From the NCBI GenBank assembly GCA_020634165.1, contig JACKCF010000001.1:2433782-2497781 (forward strand): 64,000 nucleotides of DNA. The letters run 5' to 3'. The translations under genes and the position numbers were made by a program. Under the pieces are notes generated by a model. It searched no databases. It was not told the origin of the DNA and saw only the letters and a program-made list of their open reading frames with translations. Below, piece by piece: positions 24,141-33,367 of the stretch; position 1 is the stretch's first letter; each line of letters starts with the position of its first letter. This stretch comes from Anaerolineaceae bacterium. Lineage in GTDB: Bacteria; Chloroflexota; Anaerolineae; Aggregatilineales; Phototrophicaceae.

Positions 24141-26471
24141 ATGACTGAAGAGATGCGCGGCTACTGCATGAAGTGCAAAACCAAGCGCGAAATTTCTGAA
24201 GCAGAAGCTACTTTTACAAAAAGTGGCGTTCCGGCGACCAAGGGAAAGTGCCCAGAATGTGGCACGACGATCTTCGTCATGGGTGAAACCCCTGCCCACG
24301 AAGGTCTGCCCAGGCCGGAAGTGGTCAAGAAACCTAAAAGCAAAAAAAAAGCTAAAAAAAGCGTAGCACCTAAGCGCAGTCGCAAGAAGATCGAAAACCT
24401 AGTCATCGTAGAATCCCCGGCGAAGGCGCGCAGTATTGGCAGCTACCTGGGCAATGACTACACCGTACTGGCCTCTAAGGGGCATGTACGCGATCTGTTG
24501 GTGACGCAACTGTCGGTCGATGTCGATAATGACTTTGAGCCGAAGTATCGCGTTCCCAATGATAAACGGGCGACGGTCAAGCAGATCAAAGACGCCGTCG
24601 ATAGCGCCAAGAATGTCTTTCTGGCGACGGACCCTGATCGCGAAGGTGAAGCGATTGCGTGGCATTTAGCTGAAGCCATTGATATCGATGAGACAGCGAA
24701 ACGTGTGACTTTTAATGAAGTGACGCGCGATGCTGTTCGCGAGTCTTTTGAGCATGCCCGCAACATCAACATGGATCTGGTGAATGCGCAGCAGGCTCGA
24801 CGGATTCTGGACCGCCTGGTTGGCTACAACATTACGGAACTGCTCTGGGACAAAGTTCGTAATCGGCTGTCCGCCGGCAGGGTACAGAGCATTGCTCTGA
24901 GGCTCGTCGTTGAGCGTGAGCGTGAAATTGATGAATTCGTCACGGAAGAATATTGGTCGATTGATGCCGAACTGGCCAAGCAAACCATCAATGGGCATGC
25001 ACCGGAGCAATTTACTGCCAGTCTGGCGAAGATCAATGGAAATGACGTTAAGCTCTCCACCCAGGAAGCGGTCGATCCGCATGTAGCGGTGCTTGAAAAA
25101 AGCCAATATGTCGTCAGCAATGTGCGTATAGGTACACGCCGCCGCAAGCCATCAGCGCCATTCACGACCAGTACGCTCCAACAAGAGGCTTCACGTCGTC
25201 TGGGGTTTGATGCCCACCGCACTATGCGTGCAGCACAATCGCTGTATGAAGGTATCGAACTTGCTAATGGCGAAATCGTCGGTCTGATTACCTATATGCG
25301 TACAGACAGCGTTAATATCGCCAAGCAAGCCCAGGATGAAGCGCTGGATTACATCACGACGAACTTCGGCAAAGAATATGCGCCGGAGAAGCCCCATATG
25401 TACAAGACTCGCTCCAAAGCTGCGCAGGAAGCCCACGAAGCGATTCGGCCAACGAGCGTTGTTCGTACACCGCTTGAGCTGAGATCGGCACTGAAATCCG
25501 CAGGCCGCGACCTGTTCAAGTTGTATCAGTTGATCTGGGAGCGGTTTGTTGCCAGCCAGATGGCATATGCTGTTTACGATACGGTGCGAGCTGAAATCAA
25601 GGCTGGGCTGACCGCTAAAGATATGCCCTACCTGTTCCGGGCATCCGGCAATCGCATTCGGTTCAAGGGTTTCCTGGCGGTATACGAAGAAAGCCGTGAC
25701 GAAGACGTACCGGATGCGACACCCGATAGTATGCTGCCAGAGCTGCATGAGGATGAAGACCTCAATCTGTTGAATGTGATCCCATTGCAGCACTTTACCC
25801 AGCCACCACCACGCTATACAGAGGCGTCGCTGGTACGCACATTGGAAGAAAATGGCATCGGGCGTCCAAGCACCTATGCGCCAACGGTCGCAGTGATTCA
25901 AGACCGTGACTATGTGACAAAAGAAGATAAACGGCTGGTGCCGACTGAAACGGGCAAGGTTGTCAGCAAATTACTGGTCGATTTCTTCGACGAGGAAATG
26001 GACTACCAGTTCACCGCAAAGCTGGAAGACCAGCTTGATGAAATCGCCCAAGGCGATGTGCAGTGGGTTCCATTCATGCACGACTTCTACGAGCCATTTG
26101 TAGAGCGTTTGAAGAATGCACGTACGAATATGCCCAAAATGAAGCAGGAAGAACTCGTGGGGCGTACATGCCCAACTTGCGGCGATGGGGACCTGGTCAT
26201 CAAATATGGACGCTGGGGCAAGTTCATTGGGTGCAGCAACTACCCTGAATGCCGCCACACGGAGCAGTATCAAGAACTCATTGGTGTGGCCTGCCCTGTC
26301 TGTGGTGAGGAGCATGGCGGCGAAGTTGTCGAACTGAAAACGCGCCGAGGCCGGACGTTCTATGGCTGTACACGGTATCCTGAGTGCGAATATCGCTCCT
26401 GGAATAAGCCAGGTACTGAGGACGACCAAGAAACCTCGGATGAGCAATCACTCCAAGAAGAAGCATCGTAA
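24141..26471 (+). CDS. topA: DNA topoisomerase I with N-terminal DUF5679-like zinc domain
   Basis: 776 residues. An extra module opens the protein (residues 1-50: YCMKCKTKREI and GKCPECGTTIFVMGETP, two CxxC pairs), joined by a Lys-rich linker (KSKKKAKKSVAPKRSRKK). The type IA core follows: TOPRIM (VIVESPAKARSIGSYLGNDY, ATDPDREGEAIAWHLAEAI), the catalytic Tyr 385 in LITYMRTDSVNIA, and GIGRPSTYAPTVAVIQ. Two C-terminal four-Cys zinc fingers follow (CPTCGDGDLVIKYGRWGKFI, CPVCGEEHGGEV). It relaxes negative supercoils. The N-terminal module looks like DUF5679, a small domain also found alone in bacteria. GAAGGACAG precedes the ATG, and a clear terminator follows. Confidence 0.94.
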   Translation: MTEEMRGYCMKCKTKREISEAEATFTKSGVPATKGKCPECGTTIFVMGETPAHEGLPRPEVVKKPKSKKKAKKSVAPKRSRKKIENLVIVESPAKARSIGSYLGNDYTVLASKGHVRDLLVTQLSVDVDNDFEPKYRVPNDKRATVKQIKDAVDSAKNVFLATDPDREGEAIAWHLAEAIDIDETAKRVTFNEVTRDAVRESFEHARNINMDLVNAQQARRILDRLVGYNITELLWDKVRNRLSAGRVQSIALRLVVEREREIDEFVTEEYWSIDAELAKQTINGHAPEQFTASLAKINGNDVKLSTQEAVDPHVAVLEKSQYVVSNVRIGTRRRKPSAPFTTSTLQQEASRRLGFDAHRTMRAAQSLYEGIELANGEIVGLITYMRTDSVNIAKQAQDEALDYITTNFGKEYAPEKPHMYKTRSKAAQEAHEAIRPTSVVRTPLELRSALKSAGRDLFKLYQLIWERFVASQMAYAVYDTVRAEIKAGLTAKDMPYLFRASGNRIRFKGFLAVYEESRDEDVPDATPDSMLPELHEDEDLNLLNVIPLQHFTQPPPRYTEASLVRTLEENGIGRPSTYAPTVAVIQDRDYVTKEDKRLVPTETGKVVSKLLVDFFDEEMDYQFTAKLEDQLDEIAQGDVQWVPFMHDFYEPFVERLKNARTNMPKMKQEELVGRTCPTCGDGDLVIKYGRWGKFIGCSNYPECRHTEQYQELIGVACPVCGEEHGGEVVELKTRRGRTFYGCTRYPECEYRSWNKPGTEDDQETSDEQSLQEEAS

Positions 26472-26491
26472 TCTCATCATTCCAAACATCG

Positions 26492-26518
26492 ACAGGTATC
26501 CTTTAAGGGGATACCTGT
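26492..26518 (+). terminator. Intrinsic terminator after topA
   Basis: A perfect 10-bp stem (26492-26501, 26509-26518) with a 7-base loop, followed by TTGATT. It lies 20 bases after the topA stop. Confidence 0.75.
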
Positions 26519-26702
26519 TTGATTATCGCCCTATCACCTTATTACAATTTGGTTTTGAACAGAATTGCTTTTGCACTGCTGTAGCGCTGCATATATACTG
26601 AATAGATGAGATCGCGTATTTGCATTATTTTCAAAATGCCAAATTGCTAGCTTCCCAAATGAAAAATGAGACCTTCCAACGCACATTGAAAGGCTGCGTG
26701 AT

Positions 26703-28367
26703 ATGAGTTTATTCCGCAGAAACAAAGAAGATGATCGGGCACAAGCCACGCCCATGCCAAAGGCCCAAGCCGAGCCAACTAAGCCCGCATCACAGAGTGA
26801 ATCCGGCGGCGGCATCCGTCAATGGTTGATCGACTCCTATAACGGCCTTTACAAAGTGCTGCTTGAGCCAAATATGCCCAAATGGAGCACAACGTTTGTG
26901 CTCATTATCGGCATTATTATCGGTATGTTCTGGGCGTATCTCGTGGTGCCAATCCAGTGGGCAGGTGGCAACCCCAATCGGCTGAATCAATCGGCACAGG
27001 ATCAATGGATCAAGATGGCTGCTGTTGGCTACGATCAGCAGAGCTTTTACGATGCCGATCAGGTAAGGATTTTGCTAAATCAGGTTTCTGACCCGATTGC
27101 GAGCATTCAGCGCCTGCTAAGTACAGAACAACCCGGAACTGCCGATTACAACGCGCTGGTAGCCCTACAGAATGCTGTCGCAGGCGCGCAAGTTGCTGGC
27201 ACACCTGCACCTGTCGCCCCAGGATTAGGTGAGCAAGCCGTTCAGCTCGTTGTGCCAATTATTGTGATTGCACTCGTATTCATCATTCTGACTCTGCTAT
27301 GGCGTCTGCTCATTTACCCGAACCTCGTTCAGCCGCTGCAAGATCGTATCCGTATGGCGCGCGATGCCGAATATGCGCAACAACGGCGGGTACAACAAGC
27401 GGCGCTCAAGACAATGCAAGAGCAGCGTCGTCTGGCTGAACAGTTGAAATCAACAGCACAGGATGACGCTGAACTTGGCGCGCCTATTATGCAATCGCTA
27501 TCGATCTTCAAACGAAATGTGCCCTATGACGATTCCAAGGAAATAGAGCGCAAAATCGTCGGTGGTGGCAGTGAATTCCTGGGCCAGTGTGGTGCGGTGA
27601 TTGCTGAAGCAGTTTATCCTGATCCCGTTGCTATTGAAGTATGGGTCTTCGATATGGCGACACAGCAGGATGCCAAGAAGGTTTTCATCACGCCACAGGC
27701 GAATGGTGATGGCAGCATACGTGCGCGTGTTGGCGCGGAACTGGACGATCCTAACAGCGAGATTGTAGTCGCCCAACCAGGTCAAACGCTCCTTATTGAC
27801 ACCAACTCGCTGCGCCTGAAGGCGATATTGGCAAACGTTGAAATCGGCGTCGATGGCCGATTTGAAAATGCGCAGATACAGCTACAAGCATGGTCGAAGA
27901 ATGGCTCTACCCTGCCGGCTGTGACACCAACACCAACGATGACAGCGGCACCGATCATGCCACCACCGCAACCGGTGCAATCCGTACCGCCGGCGTATAA
28001 TCCGCCACCACAGCCACAGCCATATCCGTCAGCGACAGCATTTAATGCACCGCCGCCACAGCCTGCTTCGCCGCCTGCGTGGGAACCGCCAACCCCATCT
28101 ACGAGTTCACCTGCTTCGCTTGGCTCGCTGTTGGATGGCGATACAGCGCCGATCCCGCCGCAGCCGTTTGGCGGGGTGGACCCGCTGGAGCAAAGGCCGA
28201 GGTTTGCACAGAGTAATCCGTTCCAGTCAGCACCATCATCGTTGCAGTATCCTCCAGGCATGGACCTCGAAGATGAGGATGATTATGATGACGACTACGT
28301 TGATGACTTTGACGATGATGATGATCCGTTCGGTGATACTGGCAACTTCCGACCAACTATGTCATAG
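26703..28367 (+). CDS. Unrecognised two-pass membrane protein with Pro-rich and acidic C-terminus
   Basis: 554 residues; family not recognised. Visible parts: a basic N-terminus, membrane segment 1 at about 60-82 (TFVLIIGIIIGMFWAYLVVP), an external loop of about 100 residues, membrane segment 2 at about 180-205 (VVPIIVIALVFIILTLLW), a charged coiled-coil stretch (about 215-260, AEYAQQRRVQQAALKTMQEQ), then a soluble beta-rich domain (about 275-390). A Pro/Gln tract (about 395-500) and a highly acidic tail (DLEDEDDYDDDYVDDFDDDD) end the protein. Both termini should be cytoplasmic. A 230-base gap precedes it and a strong terminator follows, so it is a single-gene unit. Confidence 0.75.
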   Translation: MSLFRRNKEDDRAQATPMPKAQAEPTKPASQSESGGGIRQWLIDSYNGLYKVLLEPNMPKWSTTFVLIIGIIIGMFWAYLVVPIQWAGGNPNRLNQSAQDQWIKMAAVGYDQQSFYDADQVRILLNQVSDPIASIQRLLSTEQPGTADYNALVALQNAVAGAQVAGTPAPVAPGLGEQAVQLVVPIIVIALVFIILTLLWRLLIYPNLVQPLQDRIRMARDAEYAQQRRVQQAALKTMQEQRRLAEQLKSTAQDDAELGAPIMQSLSIFKRNVPYDDSKEIERKIVGGGSEFLGQCGAVIAEAVYPDPVAIEVWVFDMATQQDAKKVFITPQANGDGSIRARVGAELDDPNSEIVVAQPGQTLLIDTNSLRLKAILANVEIGVDGRFENAQIQLQAWSKNGSTLPAVTPTPTMTAAPIMPPPQPVQSVPPAYNPPPQPQPYPSATAFNAPPPQPASPPAWEPPTPSTSSPASLGSLLDGDTAPIPPQPFGGVDPLEQRPRFAQSNPFQSAPSSLQYPPGMDLEDEDDYDDDYVDDFDDDDDPFGDTGNFRPTMS

Positions 28368-28390
28368 GAACATCACTCTGGCATAAAATG

Positions 28391-28417
28391 AAAAAGCCCC
28401 GATATTGGGGCTTTTTT
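28391..28417. terminator. Bidirectional intrinsic terminator
   Basis: AAAAAGCCCC (28391-28400), loop GATATT, GGGGCTTTTT (28407-28416). It lies between converging genes and serves both strands. Confidence 0.9.
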
Positions 28418-28438
28418 CTTGGTTAACTTCTGGTGTAG

Positions 28439-28909
28439 CTACTCGATACTGCTTATTTTGAAAACGACAAAACCGTTAGGAGTTTCTACACGCACTTTGT
28501 CGCCCTTTTTGTGACCGATAAGCGCCGACCCGATAGGACTCTTCTGGGAGATGCGACCTTCACGCGGGTTTGCTTCTGCGGCACCAACAATTGTATAGAC
28601 TTCGTCATCTTCTTCACCGTCTTCGCGTATCTTCACGGTGGAGCCAATACGGACGATGTCACTGGGGCCATCGTTTTCGATAATGACGGCATTCCTGAGG
28701 ATGGCTTCTACGTGGTTGATACGCGAGTCTAGCAGCGCCATTTGTTCACGTGTGTCGTGATAATCCGCGTTTTCTTTCAAGTCGCCCATTGCTACAGCTT
28801 CTTTAAGGCGCTTGGCTAGCTCTGGCCGCTTTACTTCCTTAAGCGTGACAAGCTCGCGCTGAAGTTCTTCCAGGCCTTCTGCGGTTACGTAGGTTACATC
28901 GTCTTGCAT
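28439..28909 (-). CDS. greA: Transcription elongation factor GreA
   Basis: 156 residues. N-terminal coiled coil (TAEGLEELQRELVTLKEVKR, KEAVAMGDLKENADYHDTRE with the acidic tip LKENADY) and C-terminal FKBP-like domain (VRIGSTVKIREDGEEDDEVY, GRISQKSPIGSALIGHKKGD, VETPNGFVVFKI). It rescues backtracked RNA polymerase by stimulating transcript cleavage. The ATG at 28909 with GAGG 10 bases before it is preferred over a GTG at 28924, since GreA normally has 155-160 residues. Confidence 0.95.
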   Translation of the reverse strand: MQDDVTYVTAEGLEELQRELVTLKEVKRPELAKRLKEAVAMGDLKENADYHDTREQMALLDSRINHVEAILRNAVIIENDGPSDIVRIGSTVKIREDGEEDDEVYTIVGAAEANPREGRISQKSPIGSALIGHKKGDKVRVETPNGFVVFKISSIE

Positions 28910-28966
28910 ACCACTTATCCTCACTCGTCAGGTTTGGCATCATTCTTTTCATTATCAGCCAAAAGC

Positions 28967-29815
28967 TTATGTGTTGACAGGGGCATTGCTTAACATTGAT
29001 GCCGCCAGTGCATACACATTGCTTTCGTGCAGTTGAATTGCCGCCCCATGCAGAACAATCTTTTCTTTGCCACATGCTTCTACTGGAATGACATCTGCAA
29101 TTTCATGTGGCGATTTCTTGCCGTTACTAATCGCTCGCTCCACCTGTGTTTTGAGAGCGGACAGATAGTTCAGGTCTTCTTCGAGGCGACCAGGCAATTC
29201 ACCGCGAAGAATTACCTCGCCGTGTCCCTGGATGATGGTTTCATACGGCTGATGCTGCAAGCGCTGAATAGACCCCACTAACTGGTCAATATTGCCGTCA
29301 ACAAATGTAGGAAGCGGCATAACTGTATCAGCAGCAAACAACACCTGGGAATCGGCCACCAGACACGTAATCGAATCCTCGCTGTGACCAGGCGACCAAG
29401 TAAGTTCAAAGGTCTGGTCGCCAACTGTTAGCGTCATCTGATCGTCGAAAACAGTAGCTGGCAAGACAACTTGAGTATCGGCCAAGTCATTTGAAGATTC
29501 CTGCATCGACCTAATGGCATCTCGTCCACGTGTATCCAGCAATTCACGACACAGGCGGTGACTAATGACGTGAGCATCCGGGAAAAAGCATGTACCTAGT
29601 GTATGGTCTGCATGATGATGGGTGTTGATGAGATATTTCACGTGCGAACCCAGACGCTGTTCCACGAAACGCTTGATAGCCGCCGTTTCCTCTGGGTACA
29701 ACAGCGTATCAATCAAAACAGCTCCCGCTTCGGTCATCACCAGACCGGCTGTGACCTGCACATAGAGATCACTGCGGAAGACATGAATAGTATCTGTAAC
29801 TCGTTCGCGCTGCAT
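28967..29815 (-). CDS. Metallo-beta-lactamase-fold hydrolase
   Basis: 282 residues. The metal site NTHHHADHTLGTCFF gives HxHxDH. Later ligands are in WSPGHSEDSITCLVADSQVL (His) and FAADTVMPLPTFVDGNIDQL (Asp), and IIQGHGEVILRGELPGRLE (His). This matches the SoxH/quinoprotein-relay-like MBL group rather than class B beta-lactamases. The substrate is unknown. It lies 57 bases upstream of greA on the same strand and could share its message. Confidence 0.82.
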   Translation of the reverse strand: MQRERVTDTIHVFRSDLYVQVTAGLVMTEAGAVLIDTLLYPEETAAIKRFVEQRLGSHVKYLINTHHHADHTLGTCFFPDAHVISHRLCRELLDTRGRDAIRSMQESSNDLADTQVVLPATVFDDQMTLTVGDQTFELTWSPGHSEDSITCLVADSQVLFAADTVMPLPTFVDGNIDQLVGSIQRLQHQPYETIIQGHGEVILRGELPGRLEEDLNYLSALKTQVERAISNGKKSPHEIADVIPVEACGKEKIVLHGAAIQLHESNVYALAASMLSNAPVNT

Positions 29816-30021
29816 AGGCTGAGGCTTCTAAGAAGTCCTGATTACAATGGTTGCCATAAAACGACAAGCGTTCAGTATAGTAACGTCATGGGGATAAATC
29901 AAGACAACTGAGAAGCGGTAGCTATCCACGAATTGTTCACGTCTGTTGAGAAAGCCCAGATTTTGTTAAAAATCGGGTTACAATATGTGAAGGTTTATAC
30001 GATGCAACTGGGGAGTTGACG

Positions 30022-32187
30022 ATGCCCATCAACGCAAAAGTGCAGCCGTCGTTGGCACGCAAGTTACTGATTCCACTTGTACTTCTTTTGTTCCTACTTA
30101 CAACTTCAATCATACAAGCGCAGCAACCTGTTTTTCGCATTGGTGTATTGGATGATCCTTTAGGCTCCGTGAGCCAGGGCGCACGACTCGCTGTACAGCG
30201 ACTTAATGCAAGTGGCGGCGTTGTAGGCGCTGACGGCACTGCCTTCCGACTGGAACTTGTGACGCAAGCAACTGACGACCTACAGACTGCTGTCGCCAAT
30301 ATTCAGCAGGCGAGCGTAATTGCTGTGCTTGGCCCAGCCGACAATGGCACAGTGTTGAATAATCTTGGTCTATTGCAGGGCCTGAATGTACCCATCCTGA
30401 CCACAGCCATTGACGATACGATTATCGCACGCGACACATCCGATCTGATCTTCAGGATTCGGGCGCAGGAGGTCTTGCTCGGACGTGGGCTGGCCAATTA
30501 CCTCATCGATGAACTAGGCGAATCCAATATCGTCACAGTGCAGATGGATGTTGCCAGTACAGCCGGGGTTGTTGGTTTTACAACCGCCCTGGCCGAACAC
30601 GGGGTTCGTCCCAGCAGGTCGTATCTATTGGATGACAATACCACCGTGGAAGACCTGGTTGAGCAAATCAGCACGACGAACCCAGGCGTGGTTGTCGTCT
30701 ATGGACCTCCCGCAACGGCAAGCATCTTATATGGCGAACTCCGCAGCAGTGGCTGGGGTGGACGCTTTGCCTACAATCAAGCTGATTCGACTGAATTCCG
30801 TGCGAGTGTGCCTTTTGAGCGGCTTACAGGGGTCATCAGCGTCACTACGTGGTCGTACAGTTCGCCAACACGTGCGAGTGAGCGCTTTGTGCTCGATTAT
30901 ATCGGCGCATATGGCGAAATTCCTGACCCAGTTGCCGCAGCCGCCTACGATGGTATCCGGCTGTTGGCAACAGCCATTGGTAATCCCGGCACACTGACCC
31001 AAAATCTAGCAAATCTCGATGCGGTGCGCGGCGTTCAGGGAGAACTGAGCACAAGTGAATTACTTGTCGGCGAACTGAGCAATAATGTCGCTGTGACTGA
31101 ATTGGGTGCTTTTGGCGCGCCGGAGCTAATTGTTCGATATTCTGGCAATACAATGGTTGTCGATACCGAGGACGAGGAACCGATAGCCACACAGGTTGCG
31201 CAAGCAACGTTTACTCCGGCTCCTACCGCGACACCTGATAGCCCGTATCTGATCGTCACACGTGCAGTGCAGAATGTACGTAGTGGTCCAGGCCTCAACT
31301 ACGATATCATCGGACAGCTACAGGAAGGCGACACGGCACAGGTCATCGGTGCCAATATCGACTTCTCATGGGTGGTTATCTCCTTCCGCGGTGGCCAGGG
31401 TTGGCTCTCACGTGGCATTCTCGACCTCTTCGGCAATGTGAATCAAATTCCGATCATTGCGCCACCACCGACGCCAACACCGCCACCTGCGACCGCAACA
31501 CCGACTGCGGAACCGTTCGCTGATGTTGTCATTGTGGGTGTAACGCCCAACCGTCTGGTGATCGGGCAGCCATTCACGGTGACAGTGACGGTACGTAACC
31601 AAGGTGCACTGGCAGCCGGAGGTTTCGCCATCGCTGCAACCTTTGAACCAGGCAGTGTCTATGCCGCTGTGAATTTGCCAGGGCTGGCCCCAGGACAGCA
31701 GGCTAATGTCACTCTGACAGGGCTTTTGACAGGTGCGACGGGTCCGAGAAACGTGGTCATCGTTGCCGATCTGAATAATCAGGTCAATGAAGGCATTGCA
31801 GGCGAAGCGAATAACGACGACTACATCTACTCATATGTGGCAGATAACAGCACGCTCACGCCAGGTGGTCTGGGTTCAATTACGCTTGCCCCAGGCAGCA
31901 CCATCAACCTCGATGGCAGCACGGATGACCTGCTCTGGACAGGTACCGATCTGGTGGCGCAGAATGGTGCCCAAATCTACCTGCTGAGTGGGTTCACAAG
32001 CCTTGACCAAATTCACTATGATGTCATCAGCACAACGACGAACGCATCGCCGATCAATGTCACGTTATTAACAAATGCGTTTATTGGGTTGCGAACGGAT
32101 ACAGGCAACCAGAAACGTGGTGTTATCCGTGTAGATGGCGCAATTTCTGGAGGCAATCTGACAATCGCTTATCGCGTCTATAACTAA
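30022..32187 (+). CDS. Exported type 1 periplasmic-binding-like protein with SH3b and CARDB-like domains
   Basis: 721 residues. A signal peptide (LARKLLIPLVLLLFLLTTSI) leads into a Leu/Ile/Val-binding-protein-like fold (about 35-375): FRIGVLDDPLGSVSQGARLA, AVLGPADNGTVLNNL, VVYGPPATASILYGELRSSG and DPVAAAAYDGIRLLATAIG. An SH3b domain follows (about 410-470, VQNVRSGPGLNYDIIGQLQE). After a Thr/Pro linker comes a CARDB-like domain (about 505-600, PNRLVIGQPFTVTVTVRNQG) and a final beta domain. The binding fold is probably a sensor or cell-wall-bound receptor, since no LIV permease lies nearby. The ATG at 30022 has GGGGAG before it; a TTG at 30016 is possible. Confidence 0.82.
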   Translation: MPINAKVQPSLARKLLIPLVLLLFLLTTSIIQAQQPVFRIGVLDDPLGSVSQGARLAVQRLNASGGVVGADGTAFRLELVTQATDDLQTAVANIQQASVIAVLGPADNGTVLNNLGLLQGLNVPILTTAIDDTIIARDTSDLIFRIRAQEVLLGRGLANYLIDELGESNIVTVQMDVASTAGVVGFTTALAEHGVRPSRSYLLDDNTTVEDLVEQISTTNPGVVVVYGPPATASILYGELRSSGWGGRFAYNQADSTEFRASVPFERLTGVISVTTWSYSSPTRASERFVLDYIGAYGEIPDPVAAAAYDGIRLLATAIGNPGTLTQNLANLDAVRGVQGELSTSELLVGELSNNVAVTELGAFGAPELIVRYSGNTMVVDTEDEEPIATQVAQATFTPAPTATPDSPYLIVTRAVQNVRSGPGLNYDIIGQLQEGDTAQVIGANIDFSWVVISFRGGQGWLSRGILDLFGNVNQIPIIAPPPTPTPPPATATPTAEPFADVVIVGVTPNRLVIGQPFTVTVTVRNQGALAAGGFAIAATFEPGSVYAAVNLPGLAPGQQANVTLTGLLTGATGPRNVVIVADLNNQVNEGIAGEANNDDYIYSYVADNSTLTPGGLGSITLAPGSTINLDGSTDDLLWTGTDLVAQNGAQIYLLSGFTSLDQIHYDVISTTTNASPINVTLLTNAFIGLRTDTGNQKRGVIRVDGAISGGNLTIAYRVYN

Positions 32188-32194
32188 TGCTACA

Positions 32195-32227
32195 AAAAAG
32201 AGCGCCCTACAGTAGGGCGCTCTTTTT
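32195..32227. terminator. Bidirectional intrinsic terminator
   Basis: A perfect 15-bp stem (32195-32209 with 32213-32227) with a 3-base loop. The left arm starts with five A and the right arm ends with five T. It serves the two converging genes. Confidence 0.9.
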
Positions 32228-32243
32228 CTTCTGCTATGTTCTG

Positions 32244-33341
32244 TTATTCCTCAATGTCGATTTCTACAAATGTCGTCCCACCGTTACGGATTTCGACCGT
32301 ATCGCGGAAGAGATTACGACCATTCTCATTGCTGACGATTACTTCATATTCGCCAACTGGTAAATCCGGCAACACGAAATTTTCATGCCAGAGTTCGCTG
32401 CCATTGACGCGGTCACTACCGTAAGTATAGGTTTCCCAGGTGTGATCCTCGTCGCGAACCAAAATTGTGCGGCCCAGTGCAGCATCTTCGCTATCAGCCG
32501 ACAGTATTCCGGCGAGTGTGCCAAATTGAGGATACGGTGCAATCCACAGCGCGGGATTGCGGGTACTATGGTAGTCCAAACCCTCTGCTACGCGGACCTC
32601 AAAATGCAGATGAGGCCCAATGGCAATGCCACTATCCCCTACTCTGCCGATACGCTCGCCAACAGAGACGGTCTGGCCCGTTTCTACCAGGATTTCCTGT
32701 AAATGGCCGTATACCGTAAATAGGGCGTCTTCTATGCCCAGGAACTGGTGCTGAATAACGACGGCATTGCCATAGTAGTTGAGCACAGGACCAATCTGCG
32801 TGTCATCATCAAAGCCAGCAAACAACACAATGCCATCGGCCGCAGCTAAGACAGGCGTATAGCGCGGATTGACAAATTCTACGCCCAGATGGACTTCACG
32901 TGTTCCAAACTGCGTTCCCCCGTATGGATAGGTCCGGTCGATATAGTCGATACGGTCGGGGTCATCCTTGCGGCTTACAGGGCGACTGAGCCAGTAAGTA
33001 TCAATGACGGGTCTGGAGGTTGGCGACGGCACTATCGTAGGTGATGAAGCCAATTCAGTGGCTTGAGGCGCAGTACCCTGCACAGTCGTTTCTGTCGGCA
33101 CTGATGTTTCTGTTATGGGTGGCGTCGGCGAAAAAACAGCAAGCTGGAGCGCCGTTGGGGATGAACGTTGTATGGGCGTTGCACTTGCAGCCAGTGCCGC
33201 TGTTGGGAAAGGTGTCACCACGCTGGTGGGCGTTGAACTCGCCTGTTCCGTCGTTGACGGGGTTGATTCCGCTGCGCCCGATGAACAACTCGCGATGAGT
33301 AACCCCAGCGCGATGCAAGTGATAATCTTGAGAAGGTGCAT
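32244..33341 (-). CDS. M23-family peptidase lipoprotein
   Basis: 365 residues. Lipoprotein signal with lipobox at residue 19 (LGLLIASCSSGAAES), then a Ser/Thr/Pro-rich spacer to about 115. The M23 LytM-like domain spans about 150-265: FGTREVHLGVEFVNPRYTPV (first His and Asp-like position), AAADGIVLFAGFDDDTQIGP, YGNAVVIQHQFLGIEDALFT and AIGPHLHFEVRVAEGLDYHS with the HLH metal ligands. The usual second ligand (HxxxD) reads HLGVEF, with Glu in place of Asp, so activity is uncertain. A beta domain of 90 residues ends the protein. It probably trims or binds peptidoglycan outside the membrane. Confidence 0.83.
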   Translation of the reverse strand: MHLLKIITCIALGLLIASCSSGAAESTPSTTEQASSTPTSVVTPFPTAALAASATPIQRSSPTALQLAVFSPTPPITETSVPTETTVQGTAPQATELASSPTIVPSPTSRPVIDTYWLSRPVSRKDDPDRIDYIDRTYPYGGTQFGTREVHLGVEFVNPRYTPVLAAADGIVLFAGFDDDTQIGPVLNYYGNAVVIQHQFLGIEDALFTVYGHLQEILVETGQTVSVGERIGRVGDSGIAIGPHLHFEVRVAEGLDYHSTRNPALWIAPYPQFGTLAGILSADSEDAALGRTILVRDEDHTWETYTYGSDRVNGSELWHENFVLPDLPVGEYEVIVSNENGRNLFRDTVEIRNGGTTFVEIDIEE

Positions 33342-33367
33342 ATCGTTTGAAGTTGAGATTTCTATGG

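Noticed and set aside
25191..25901. Minus-strand 236-codon frame
   Set aside because: It lies wholly inside topA, whose frame encodes conserved catalytic motifs throughout.
27782..28261. Minus-strand Gly/Cys-rich frame
   Set aside because: Antisense of the Pro-rich tract in the 554-residue membrane protein.
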